A program made the position numbers and the translations under genes. This document shows, in pieces, positions 25,856 through 33,203 of a stretch of 33,501 nt of DNA. How positions within the stretch are numbered: the stretch's first letter is position 1; the number at the start of each line of letters is the position of its first letter. The notes under the pieces are model-generated. The model saw nothing but the letters and a program-made list of their open reading frames with translations, was not told the DNA's origin and made no database searches. Location: contig CAMDBL010000019.1 in the NCBI GenBank assembly GCA_945889015.1, positions 1 to 33,501 on the forward strand. Direction: 5' to 3'. This DNA comes from Devosia equisanguinis (lineage in GTDB: Bacteria > Pseudomonadota > Alphaproteobacteria > Rhizobiales > Hyphomicrobiaceae).

Positions 25856-28114
25856 TCACTTTGCACCCAGCCGCATCGTGAAACCGACACGCGCGCTCAG
25901 GCCCGGGCTGTTGTACTGGTCCAGGTGCTGGCGGTAGGTTTTGTCGAATACGTTGTCGATGTTCAGGTTCACCGTGGCGATGTCGTTGATCTCGTATTGT
26001 CCGAACAAATCGAGCATGGCATAGCCATCCGCGAACTTTCGGATCGTATCGCCCGCGTCCGCGGTGAAGCGATCCTGATTGCCGACCAGACGTACGCGTG
26101 ATCCCGCGGTCAGCTTCTCATTGAAGGCGCGGAAGCCGGCCGTCAGCGTGATCTGATCCGCAGGCACCGTATAGAGTCCGTCTCCGGTCTCCTCGTTGAT
26201 GCCGCGTATGCGGTGTGCTCCGATCCCGAAAAACCAAGCGCGCGCGTCGTAGGCTGCCTCGAACTCGATGCCCTCGAGCTTGGCCTTGTCGAGGTTCTGA
26301 TACTGGAGCGAATCATCCGCGGTCACGTTGGGGCCGACCGCGGTGCCTTGCTTGAACACCTGATCGATGTAGTCGTCGACCTTGTTCTGGAAGGCGACGA
26401 GCTTGGCCCTGAACACGTCCTTGGTGACGACGACGCCGTCCAGCTTCACGTTGAGGCCAGCTTCGATGTTGTGAGCGACCTCGGGACGCAAGTTCGGATT
26501 CGGCAGTAGACGGAAATCCGCCGGCGGCGCATGAATGCCGGTGATCAGCGTTTCCGTCACGGATGGCGCCCGGAACGCCTCCGCATAGGTCGTGAAGAAC
26601 GTGAAGCCACGCAGCGGAGTGACGGCGACGGTCGCCTTCGGTGACAGGCGCTCGCCCGAAGCCTCCGTCGTGCCGCCTTCCAGCCGGTAGGTGTCGTGCC
26701 TGACGGCGCCGATCAACTCGACCGTCTCGAACAATTTGAAGTTGGCCTGCACGAATGCGCCGTAGACACTGCGCTGACCGTTGGGGGTCAGCTCGTCGCC
26801 GCCTTCGGTCGGGTCGAAGGTGTCGACTTTGTCGCGGAACGCATCACCGCCGTAGGTGAGCGCCAGCTTGGCCGAGGGGCTGAGGACAAATCTCGACGTG
26901 TTGAAGACGTCGAAGCCTTCCGTATCTACATTGAAGAAGCGTTCCGCACCGGCGGGGAACGTCACGAAGCCCATGCACGTCAAGCTGCCGATGAAGAAGC
27001 TTCCAGGGGCACACACGCCCGGCACGGCCGTCGCCGAGAACTTCGGCACCGTCACGTCAGCCTTCCGCGACTGCTCCATGTCGGTTCTGTTCTTGTAGAC
27101 CTTCACGCTCAAGTCGAGCAGGGGCGTATCAGGCCGCGCGTAGGTGTAACCGATTGTGAGCTGATTGTTGTCGACGGTGGTATCTCGCAGAGAGCCGCCG
27201 GTCTGAACCTGGTCCTCGAACTTCGAGGTGAAGTTGAGATACGACAGCGAGATCTGATGTCCGAGTGCCGGCCGCCAGCGAGTCTTCAGCAGGTTCGACT
27301 TGGTCTTGTCGTTCGAGCCGGAGACCTCGGTGCCACTGCCGTCCTCGTAGTTGTGCGACCAACGGCCGTTCATCTGAGCGACGATGTCGAAATTTCCGGC
27401 GCGAACGGCGCCGGTCCAGCTTGCGAGCTTGCCATCGCCATTGCTGGAGTATCGGGTACGGGTGCGGCCGGCCATGTACTCGCCGGGCTTCAGGATATCG
27501 TCGGCATCGAGCAACTCGAAGGCGGCCACGCCGCCGATGGCGCCCGATCCGTAGACCGTCGCGGTCGGCCCGCGCGTGACGTCGACACGCTTGATCATCT
27601 CGGGATCCAAATAGAACGCACCGTTGGCCGAGTGCCCCGAGCGCTGGAAGTTCTGCCGCGCGCCCTCCACCAGAACGTTCACGCGGCCGAAATCCTGGAG
27701 ACCGCGGATATTGATGGCCGTGGCGGTGTCGCGCGCCGTCTCCTGCGTTGTCACCCCGGGAATGGTGCGCAACACCTGTGAGATCTGGTCGGCCTGAAAC
27801 TGCGTATCGATCTGGCTGCGATCGACTGCGCTCGAACCACTCAGCGCATCGATGGCCGTCGGCGCCGCGAGCGAGACGCCGTCTGGCACCGTGACGAGAG
27901 CGGCCGCCTCGGCCGCAGGCGTCACGGCCGGCGCCGCAAGCCGTGGCGCGTTGCGTGGCGCCGCCTTGCTCGTCGTCGTGACGACGCCATCCAACGGCGT
28001 CTTGACCACCACCGTCGGCAACTCCACCGCCGCCTGCTGGGCATTTGCGGCTGCCGGCCACGCGACGGAAACCGCCGTCGACATAAGAAGCATACGTTTG
28101 ACTGTTGAAAACAT
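25856..28114 (-). CDS. hmuR: TonB-dependent heme/hemoglobin receptor (HmuR-like)
   Basis: The 752-residue outer-membrane receptor has a signal peptide (cleavage near NAQ-QA, about 25), a TonB box LPTVVVKT (about 32-39), a plug domain (about 105-230; RTIPGVTTQETARD, INIRGLQDFGRVNVLVEGA, VTRGPTATVYGSGAIGG) and a 22-strand barrel ending in the aromatic-poor MRLGAK. The heme-receptor signature is present: FRAP at 514-517, NPNL at 539-542 and the His between them (His528), which in Yersinia HemR is needed for heme transport. It is the first gene of the leftward series and is divergent from hemP. GGGGGCGAG precedes the ATG. The stretch between the TonB box and the plug (about 40-100) is long and Ala/Pro-rich, unusual for the family. 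Confidence 0.95.
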   Translation of the reverse strand: MFSTVKRMLLMSTAVSVAWPAAANAQQAAVELPTVVVKTPLDGVVTTTSKAAPRNAPRLAAPAVTPAAEAAALVTVPDGVSLAAPTAIDALSGSSAVDRSQIDTQFQADQISQVLRTIPGVTTQETARDTATAINIRGLQDFGRVNVLVEGARQNFQRSGHSANGAFYLDPEMIKRVDVTRGPTATVYGSGAIGGVAAFELLDADDILKPGEYMAGRTRTRYSSNGDGKLASWTGAVRAGNFDIVAQMNGRWSHNYEDGSGTEVSGSNDKTKSNLLKTRWRPALGHQISLSYLNFTSKFEDQVQTGGSLRDTTVDNNQLTIGYTYARPDTPLLDLSVKVYKNRTDMEQSRKADVTVPKFSATAVPGVCAPGSFFIGSLTCMGFVTFPAGAERFFNVDTEGFDVFNTSRFVLSPSAKLALTYGGDAFRDKVDTFDPTEGGDELTPNGQRSVYGAFVQANFKLFETVELIGAVRHDTYRLEGGTTEASGERLSPKATVAVTPLRGFTFFTTYAEAFRAPSVTETLITGIHAPPADFRLLPNPNLRPEVAHNIEAGLNVKLDGVVVTKDVFRAKLVAFQNKVDDYIDQVFKQGTAVGPNVTADDSLQYQNLDKAKLEGIEFEAAYDARAWFFGIGAHRIRGINEETGDGLYTVPADQITLTAGFRAFNEKLTAGSRVRLVGNQDRFTADAGDTIRKFADGYAMLDLFGQYEINDIATVNLNIDNVFDKTYRQHLDQYNSPGLSARVGFTMRLGAK

Positions 28115-28364
28115 CTCGCCCCCGTCCCGGTCGAAGCAGCACTCGTTGATGTCGGGCTGGCTGGCTGGCGCTGCGAACGCTTGGCGGGCTGGCTGATGGC
28201 GGATTACTAAACTATACTCTTATCGTCAACTATATTTCGCTGACTTCAGTCGCGACATGGCTGCCGTGCAGTGCGCGAATGCGACTACGAGCCCGTGACG
28301 GAATCATATCTTGACTCACAACGTAATGTATTGCACGTCCTCGGCGTCAACCTCAGGAAGCGAG
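28115..28364. other. Divergent regulatory region between hmuR and hemP-hmuTUV
   Basis: This 250-bp region holds a GGCTGGCTGGCT-rich run near 28157-28170, an AT-rich core at 28201-28240 containing the hmuR promoter, and the hemP leader. No convincing -35/-10 pair was found for hemP, though TTGACT (28311-28316) and TATACT (28213-28218) occur on the + strand. Iron control of both arms is expected to act here. Confidence 0.6.
28201..28229 (-). promoter_or_regulatory. Sigma-70 promoter of the heme receptor series
   Basis: On the minus strand TTGACG (28224-28229) is followed after 17 bases by TAATCC (28201-28206). The spacer is entirely AT-rich in GC-rich surroundings. The heptamer TATAGTT occurs twice in direct orientation 18 bp apart (28228-28234 and 28210-28216 in + coordinates), covering the -35 and the spacer, a likely site for an iron-responsive regulator. 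Confidence 0.65.
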
Positions 28365-28544
28365 ATGAAGACGAAGCACCAGTCCGCCGAGCCCGGGGGC
28401 GCCGCGACCACCGTCTCGCTCCCTTCCTTGCGGGTGAGCGTGAAGGACCTGTTCCAAGGCCGGCGCGAGATCATCCTCGATCATGAGGGCAACGACTACC
28501 GCCTGCGCCTGACCGCGAGCGGCAAGCTGATCCTGACGAAGTGA
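28365..28544 (+). CDS. hemP: Hemin uptake protein HemP
   Basis: The 59-residue protein ends in the HemP/HmuP signature: SLFxGRREIxIxHxGxxYRLRLTxxGKLILTK, here seen as DLFQGRREIILDHEGNDYRL and ASGKLILTK. Small proteins of this family are found beside heme receptor genes; in Bradyrhizobium HmuP is a co-activator of heme-utilisation genes that works with Irr. The ATG at 28365 has AGGAAG eight bases upstream; a longer frame from 28311 adds a non-conserved stretch. Its stop is 9 bp before the hmuT start, so it leads the hemP-hmuTUV operon and is divergent from the receptor. Confidence 0.92.
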   Translation: MKTKHQSAEPGGAATTVSLPSLRVSVKDLFQGRREIILDHEGNDYRLRLTASGKLILTK

Positions 28545-28553
28545 GAGGCGCGA

Positions 28554-29453
28554 TTGAAATTCTCGACACCACGAACCCCCAGATCACGAAGCCTGCTTCG
28601 CCCCTTGGCACTGGCCGTCTCTGCCGGCGTTCTCGCCGCTGCCGCGTTCCTGCCGGTGAGCCAGATCCGCGCGGAGACGAAGGGCATCGACACCTCCCGC
28701 ATCCTGGTGGCCGGGGGGGCGATCACCGAAATCCTCTATGAACTCGGGGTCTCCGGCCGCATCGTCGCGGTAGTTACGACGAGCCAGTTTCCAGCCGAGG
28801 CCTTGAAGACGAAAAAGAGCATCGGCTACCTGCGCGCGCTTTCGACCGAGGGCGTGCTGTCGATGGCTCCGAGCGTGATCATCGCCAGCGACAAGGCTGG
28901 GCCGCCCGAGGTGGTGCGAGCCTTGAAAGCCAGCGGGGTTCCGTACGTCGAAATCGACGATACGCCGTCTCCGACAGCATTGCTCGACCGGATCCGGGCC
29001 GTGGCGGCCGTGGTCGAAAAGGCCGAGGACGGCTCGCGCATCGTCGCCCGGGTCGCCGCCGACCTCGAGGCCCTCTCTGCATTGCGCCGGGAAGCCGGCG
29101 CGCCGATTCCAACGCTGTTCATCCTGAGCCTGCAGAACGGCCGCGTTCTCGTCGGCGGGCGCAACACGGCAGCCGACACCATGCTGAAACTCGCCAATGG
29201 GCGGAACGTCGCCGAGGCCATCGACGGCTTCAAGCCGATGACGGAGGAAATGCTGATCTCGCTGGATCCCCACGCGATCGTGACGATGACCCGCTCCAGC
29301 GGCGCTCCCCTCGCCGACGAGTTGAAGCGCATCCCGGCGATCCAGGCGACGACGGCCGGAAAGACTGGAGCGTTCGTTGAGATGGATGCGCTCTTTCTCA
29401 TGGGCTTCGGCCCGCGGACGCCGGCGGCGGCCAGGGAGCTGATGGACCAGTAG
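28554..29453 (+). CDS. hmuT: Periplasmic heme-binding protein HmuT
   Basis: The 299-residue protein binds heme in the periplasm and delivers it to HmuUV. A signal peptide (about 13-40, cleavage at IRA-ET) is followed by a class III binding-protein fold. The motif GYLRALSTEGVLSMAP (91-106) contains Tyr92, matching the heme-ligand Tyr of PhuT and ShuT. The start is TTG at 28554, with GAGAGGCG just upstream; no ATG lies near the signal peptide, so TTG is the only sensible choice. The gene starts 9 bp after hemP and ends 32 bp before hmuU. Confidence 0.94.
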   Translation: MKFSTPRTPRSRSLLRPLALAVSAGVLAAAAFLPVSQIRAETKGIDTSRILVAGGAITEILYELGVSGRIVAVVTTSQFPAEALKTKKSIGYLRALSTEGVLSMAPSVIIASDKAGPPEVVRALKASGVPYVEIDDTPSPTALLDRIRAVAAVVEKAEDGSRIVARVAADLEALSALRREAGAPIPTLFILSLQNGRVLVGGRNTAADTMLKLANGRNVAEAIDGFKPMTEEMLISLDPHAIVTMTRSSGAPLADELKRIPAIQATTAGKTGAFVEMDALFLMGFGPRTPAAARELMDQ

Positions 29454-29485
29454 CGATCAACCTCGCTGAAGGCGCACGTGGATCG

Positions 29486-30565
29486 ATGACATCCGATGCG
29501 TCCCATCGGCTCCCGGGCATCCGTGGCCCGGCGCCGAACATCCTGGTACTGTCGGCAATCCTCGCTCTGCTGGTGGCGGTTCTCTCGGTCGCGGTCGGAC
29601 CGACGGGCCTTTCGCTCTCGGCGCTGCCCCGAGCCGTCTCGGCGTCGATGGGATGGACCGACGACGCAGAATCGCGGCGCATGGGCCTGATCCTGATCGG
29701 GGTGCGGTTGCCGCGCACCGTGCTCGGTCTTTTTGTCGGTGGCGCCTTGGCGATGGCCGGGGTGATGATGCAGGGGCTTTTCCGCAATCCGCTGGCCGAT
29801 CCGGGGCTCATCGGCGTCTCCTCGGGCGCTGCGCTGGCGGCGATTGCGACGATCGCGCTCGGCAACGGCATGGCGCTCGGCTTCACGCAAGCGCTCGGCC
29901 TCTATGCCGTGCCGGTCGCGGCTTTTCTCGGTGGTTTGTGCACCACGTTCGCCCTCGTCTCCGTCGCGAACCGGAACGGACAGGTCGCGACCGGGACGCT
30001 ACTGCTCGCGGGCGTTGCGATCGCGGCGCTCACCGGCGCGCTCTCGGGGCTGATCGCCTTCGTCAGCGACGATCGCGAATTGCGCGATCTGACGCTCTGG
30101 TCGATGGGAAGCTTGTCCGGCGCGAGCTGGGCGAAGGTCACCGCCGTGCTGCCGTTCGCCGTGGTATTGGCGTTCCTCGTTCCGCGTCTGACGCGTGGCC
30201 TCAACGGCTTCCTGCTCGGCGAGAGCGAGGCCTTTCACCTCGGCATCGACACCGAGACGAGCAAGCGTGCCATCGTCGCCGCGACAGCGGCCGCGGTCGG
30301 CGCCGCCGTCGCGGTCGCCGGCATCGTCGGATTCGTCGGTCTCGTCGTTCCCCACTTCATCCGGCTGCTGGCCGGCCCCGACCATCGCGTCGTACTCCCA
30401 GCCAGCGCATGTGCGGGCGGCGCCATCGTCGTCGGCGCCGATGTGATCGCGCGCATGGCCGCGCCGCCGGCCGAGCTGCCCCTCGGCATCGTGATGGCGG
30501 CCATCGGTGCACCGTTGTTTCTCCACCTCGTGCTTCGCCGGGGCGCCGGCGGAATGGACCAATGA
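29486..30565 (+). CDS. hmuU: Heme ABC transporter permease HmuU
   Basis: The 359-residue protein is a FecCD/BtuC-type permease with about ten membrane helices. Family blocks seen are RLPRTVLGLFVGGALAMAG, GLFRNPLADPGLIGVSSGAA and GFVGLVVPHFIRLLAGPDHR, which couples to the ATPase. It dimerises and moves heme from HmuT across the inner membrane. The ATG at 29486 is the first start; the stop is separated by a single base from the GTG start of hmuV. Confidence 0.95.
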   Translation: MTSDASHRLPGIRGPAPNILVLSAILALLVAVLSVAVGPTGLSLSALPRAVSASMGWTDDAESRRMGLILIGVRLPRTVLGLFVGGALAMAGVMMQGLFRNPLADPGLIGVSSGAALAAIATIALGNGMALGFTQALGLYAVPVAAFLGGLCTTFALVSVANRNGQVATGTLLLAGVAIAALTGALSGLIAFVSDDRELRDLTLWSMGSLSGASWAKVTAVLPFAVVLAFLVPRLTRGLNGFLLGESEAFHLGIDTETSKRAIVAATAAAVGAAVAVAGIVGFVGLVVPHFIRLLAGPDHRVVLPASACAGGAIVVGADVIARMAAPPAELPLGIVMAAIGAPLFLHLVLRRGAGGMDQ

Positions 30566-30566
30566 C

Positions 30567-31391
30567 GTGATCGTAGCGCGTGACATCACCGTGGAACGCC
30601 GAGGTCGGCACTTGCTCGACGGCGTCGACGCCGCGTTCGAGGTAGGCCGCCTGACGGTCATTCTCGGGCCCAATGGCGCCGGCAAGTCCACGTTGCTGAA
30701 GGTGGCCTCCGGCGAATGGCGCCCGTCGCAAGGCAGCATCGAGCTCGATGGCAAAAGTCTTCAGTCCTACACCGCCATGGAGCTCGCGCGCCGGCGGGCG
30801 GTGGTGCCCCAAGCCACTCAGCTCTCATTCCCGTTCACCGCCCTGCAGGTCGTCCTGCTGGGTAAGAGCGTTCCAGGCTTCGGTCCTCCATCGGACGCCA
30901 CGCCCGCACTCCTCGCGCTGCACGACGTTGGGCTGCGCGGCTACGAGAACCGCGTCTACACGCGAATGTCGGGAGGTGAGCGCCAGCGCGTGCATCTTGC
31001 GCGGGCGCTCTGCCAGCTCCGCAGCTGCCCCGTACCTCCTGGCTGCAGCCAGGCGCTTTTGCTGGACGAGCCGACGGCCAGCCTCGACCCCGCGCATCAG
31101 GTCCTCACGCTCTCGCTGCTGCAACGCCTCGCCCGGCAGGGCACCGCGGTCGCCATCGTCATGCACGACCTGAACCTCGCGGCCGCGTGGGCCGAGCACG
31201 TCATCTTGATGAGCAACGGTCGCATCGTCGCGACCGGCCCGCCCGGGACGGTGCTGTCGGACGATCTGCTCGGCCTCGCCTACGCCTGCAGGATGCGGGT
31301 GGGACAGATCCCCATCGATGGCAAGGTGTTCGTCCTGCCGCACAACACCATCATCGAACCTCACGCACGCAGGTCTGGACCGGCAGGGTAA
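30567..31391 (+). CDS. hmuV: Heme ABC transporter ATP-binding protein HmuV
   Basis: The 274-residue ATPase powers HmuU. Walker A is GPNGAGKST (34-42), the signature is SGGERQRVHLARA (135-147), Walker B is ALLLDEPTASLD with Glu168 as base, and the H-loop is His200 in VMHDLN. Between signature and Walker B lies the short insert found in heme-type ATPases, here with two cysteines (SCPVPPGCSQ). The start is GTG at 30567, one base after the hmuU stop, giving VIVARDITVERRGRHLL; the longer frame from 30507 is embedded in hmuU and is rejected. The Rrf2-type regulator follows after 49 bp. Confidence 0.95.
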   Translation: MIVARDITVERRGRHLLDGVDAAFEVGRLTVILGPNGAGKSTLLKVASGEWRPSQGSIELDGKSLQSYTAMELARRRAVVPQATQLSFPFTALQVVLLGKSVPGFGPPSDATPALLALHDVGLRGYENRVYTRMSGGERQRVHLARALCQLRSCPVPPGCSQALLLDEPTASLDPAHQVLTLSLLQRLARQGTAVAIVMHDLNLAAAWAEHVILMSNGRIVATGPPGTVLSDDLLGLAYACRMRVGQIPIDGKVFVLPHNTIIEPHARRSGPAG

Positions 31392-31440
31392 GTTGACACA
31401 TAAAGGCTTGAAATCGCGATCCGGCGGACATGACTGTCAA

Positions 31441-31941
31441 ATGAAATTGAACAAATCGACCAACGACGCCATTCAGATCCTGATCGAGTGCGCGCGCGCC
31501 GAGGGCACGCTCGTCAAGGTCGCCGACTTGTCGGCCCGTCTCGACATCACGATGCAGAACGTCTTCAAGATCGTGCATATCCTCTCGCGGGCAGACCTCG
31601 TCGCCGCCGTGCGGGGCCGCTACGGCGGCGTGACGCTGAAACGTCCGGCGACCGACATCCGCATCGGCGAGATCGTGCGGGCCATGGAGGTGGTGGGCGA
31701 CGAGGCGATATCGGGCGTACCGCGGGCAAAGGGGCGAACCGCCACCAATGTGATGACCACGGTGATCGACAGCGCCCTCGAGGCCTTCATCAGCGTCCTC
31801 GACCAGCATTCCCTGGCCGAGATGGCCAAGGCATCCGCTCCCCGCACGCCGGCGCGTCCTCGCCGCAAGCAAGCCTCACGCCCCGCCTCCAGTCCGCGCG
31901 ATGCAACCGTGACGATGCCCCCGGCCAGATCGCGCTCCTGA
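31441..31941 (+). CDS. Rrf2-family transcriptional regulator lacking the cluster cysteines
   Basis: The 166-residue protein has the Rrf2 winged helix: LNKSTNDAIQILIECA, ADLSARLDITMQNVFKIV, and LVAAVRGRYGGVTLKRPATD (wing). The dimer helix ALEAFISVLDQHSLAEMA (112-129) is also typical. In RirA, NsrR and IscR three cysteines in the loop at about 90-105 bind an Fe-S cluster; here that loop reads SGVPRAKGRTATN and has none. The only cysteine is Cys17. A basic, Pro/Ala-rich tail (about 133-166) follows. TTGACA occurs at 31393-31398 upstream, without a good -10. It probably regulates the iron genes around it, but must sense a signal in another way, as CymR does through a partner. Confidence 0.87.
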   Translation: MKLNKSTNDAIQILIECARAEGTLVKVADLSARLDITMQNVFKIVHILSRADLVAAVRGRYGGVTLKRPATDIRIGEIVRAMEVVGDEAISGVPRAKGRTATNVMTTVIDSALEAFISVLDQHSLAEMAKASAPRTPARPRRKQASRPASSPRDATVTMPPARSRS

Positions 31942-31973
31942 CCTCGTTTTCCGACCCCGAATTAAGAACTGAA

Positions 31974-31990
31974 ATTGGAGTAATTCCAAT
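31974..31990. promoter_or_regulatory. 17-bp palindrome, possible iron-response operator
   Basis: ATTGGAGTAATTCCAAT pairs at 7 of 8 positions about its centre. It has the same 17-bp length and symmetry as the Irr box (TTTAGAA-N3-TTCTAAA) and matches 9 of its 14 fixed bases. It lies in the 162-bp gap between the Rrf2 gene and the ferric-iron binding protein, 113 bp before the start codon. Two TTGACT hexamers (32015-32026) lie between it and the gene. Confidence 0.45.
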
Positions 31991-32103
31991 CTGCTAGGCT
32001 CCGGCAGATATCCCTTGACTTTGACTCGCCCTCGCTCTGTTCTCGACTTCAAGAGTGCAGAATGCGCCGTCGCGGGACGGCCATGAAAAGAGGGACCGAT
32101 CGA

Positions 32104-33153
32104 ATGCAGATTCGTCATTCCAGGTATGGCTTACTTGTCTCTGGTCTGCTGGCCGCCGCAGGACCACTCACGCTCGCGAGTGCGGCCATGGCGCAGGACA
32201 GCGTCAACATCTACTCCTATCGCGAGCCAGGTCTGATCGATCCGCTGCTCAAGGCCTTCACCGCCAAGACCGGTGTCAAGACCAACGTCGTCTTTGCGTC
32301 CGCCGGTCTGAATGAGCGGCTGGCCGCGGAAGGCGTCAACAGTCCCGCGGATCTGCTGTTCACGGTCGATGTCGGCCGACTGTCGGAGGCGAAGGATGCC
32401 GGGCTGACGCAGCCGGTGACGGCGGCCGATCTCGTCGCTGCCGTACCTGCGAGCTTCCGCGATCCCGACAGCCACTGGTTCGGCCTGACCATGCGTTCGC
32501 GCGTGATCTATGCCTCCAAGGAGCGCGTCAAGCAGGACAAGATCACCTACGAAGAGCTGGCCGACCCCAAGTGGAAAGGCAAGATCTGCAGCCGCTCGGG
32601 TCAGCACGTCTACAACACCTCACTGTTGGCGACCATCATCGCCCACAAGGGCGAGGCGGCAGCTGAAGCCTGGGCCAAGGGCTTGCGGGACAATCTCGCC
32701 CGCAAGCCGGCCGGCGGTGACCGCGAGCAGGTGCGCGACGTGCAGGCAGGTCTGTGCGACATCGCCATCGGTAATACCTACTACATGGCAGCGATGCTGA
32801 AGAACCCGGAGCAGAAGGCCTGGGCCGACAGTGTCCGCATCATCTTCCCGAATGCCGCCGACCGCGGCAGCCACGTCAACATCTCCGGCATGGCCCTGGC
32901 GAAGAGCGCACCGAACAAGGCGAATGCCATCAAGCTGATGCAGTATCTCGCCTCCGAGGAAGGTCAGCGGATCTATGCCCAGGTCAACAACGAGTACCCG
33001 GTGAGTTCGAAAGTGGCGGCGTCGGAGATTGTGAAGAGCTGGGGTCAGTTGAAGCCGGACGCGTTGCCGCTTGAGAACATCTCCAAGTTCCGCAAGAAGG
33101 CCTCCGAGATCATGGACAAGGTCGGCTTCGACAAGGGCCCTGGAGGAGCCTGA
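32104..33153 (+). CDS. Ferric-iron ABC transporter substrate-binding protein (FutA/FbpA family)
   Basis: The 349-residue periplasmic protein has a signal peptide (about 1-30, cleavage AMA-QD) and the class of fold that binds free Fe3+. NIYSYREPGLIDPLLKAFTA opens the mature part. The block FASAGLNERLAAEGVNSPADLL and the Tyr pair in GNTYYMAAM (likely iron-ligand tyrosines) match FutA/FbpA. The ATG at 32104 is chosen because AAGAGGGA lies about nine bases upstream; ATGs at 32062 and 32083 would add 14 or 7 residues before the signal peptide. No matching permease or ATPase gene follows inside the window. It is separated from the Rrf2 gene by its own control region. Confidence 0.93.
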   Translation: MQIRHSRYGLLVSGLLAAAGPLTLASAAMAQDSVNIYSYREPGLIDPLLKAFTAKTGVKTNVVFASAGLNERLAAEGVNSPADLLFTVDVGRLSEAKDAGLTQPVTAADLVAAVPASFRDPDSHWFGLTMRSRVIYASKERVKQDKITYEELADPKWKGKICSRSGQHVYNTSLLATIIAHKGEAAAEAWAKGLRDNLARKPAGGDREQVRDVQAGLCDIAIGNTYYMAAMLKNPEQKAWADSVRIIFPNAADRGSHVNISGMALAKSAPNKANAIKLMQYLASEEGQRIYAQVNNEYPVSSKVAASEIVKSWGQLKPDALPLENISKFRKKASEIMDKVGFDKGPGGA

Positions 33154-33203
33154 GGCGCCTCCGGCAGCTCCGCATACCGTCGACGGGCGAGGAACTCACG
33201 GCC

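Noticed and set aside
30507-30566. Longer hmuV starting at 30507
   Set aside because: The extra 20 residues lie inside hmuU in another frame and show no similarity; the GTG at 30567 directly after the hmuU stop fits the family start.
32015-32049. TTGACTTTGACT as the -35 of the iron-binding protein gene
   Set aside because: No acceptable -10 hexamer is found 16-18 bases downstream of either copy, so a promoter is not called here.
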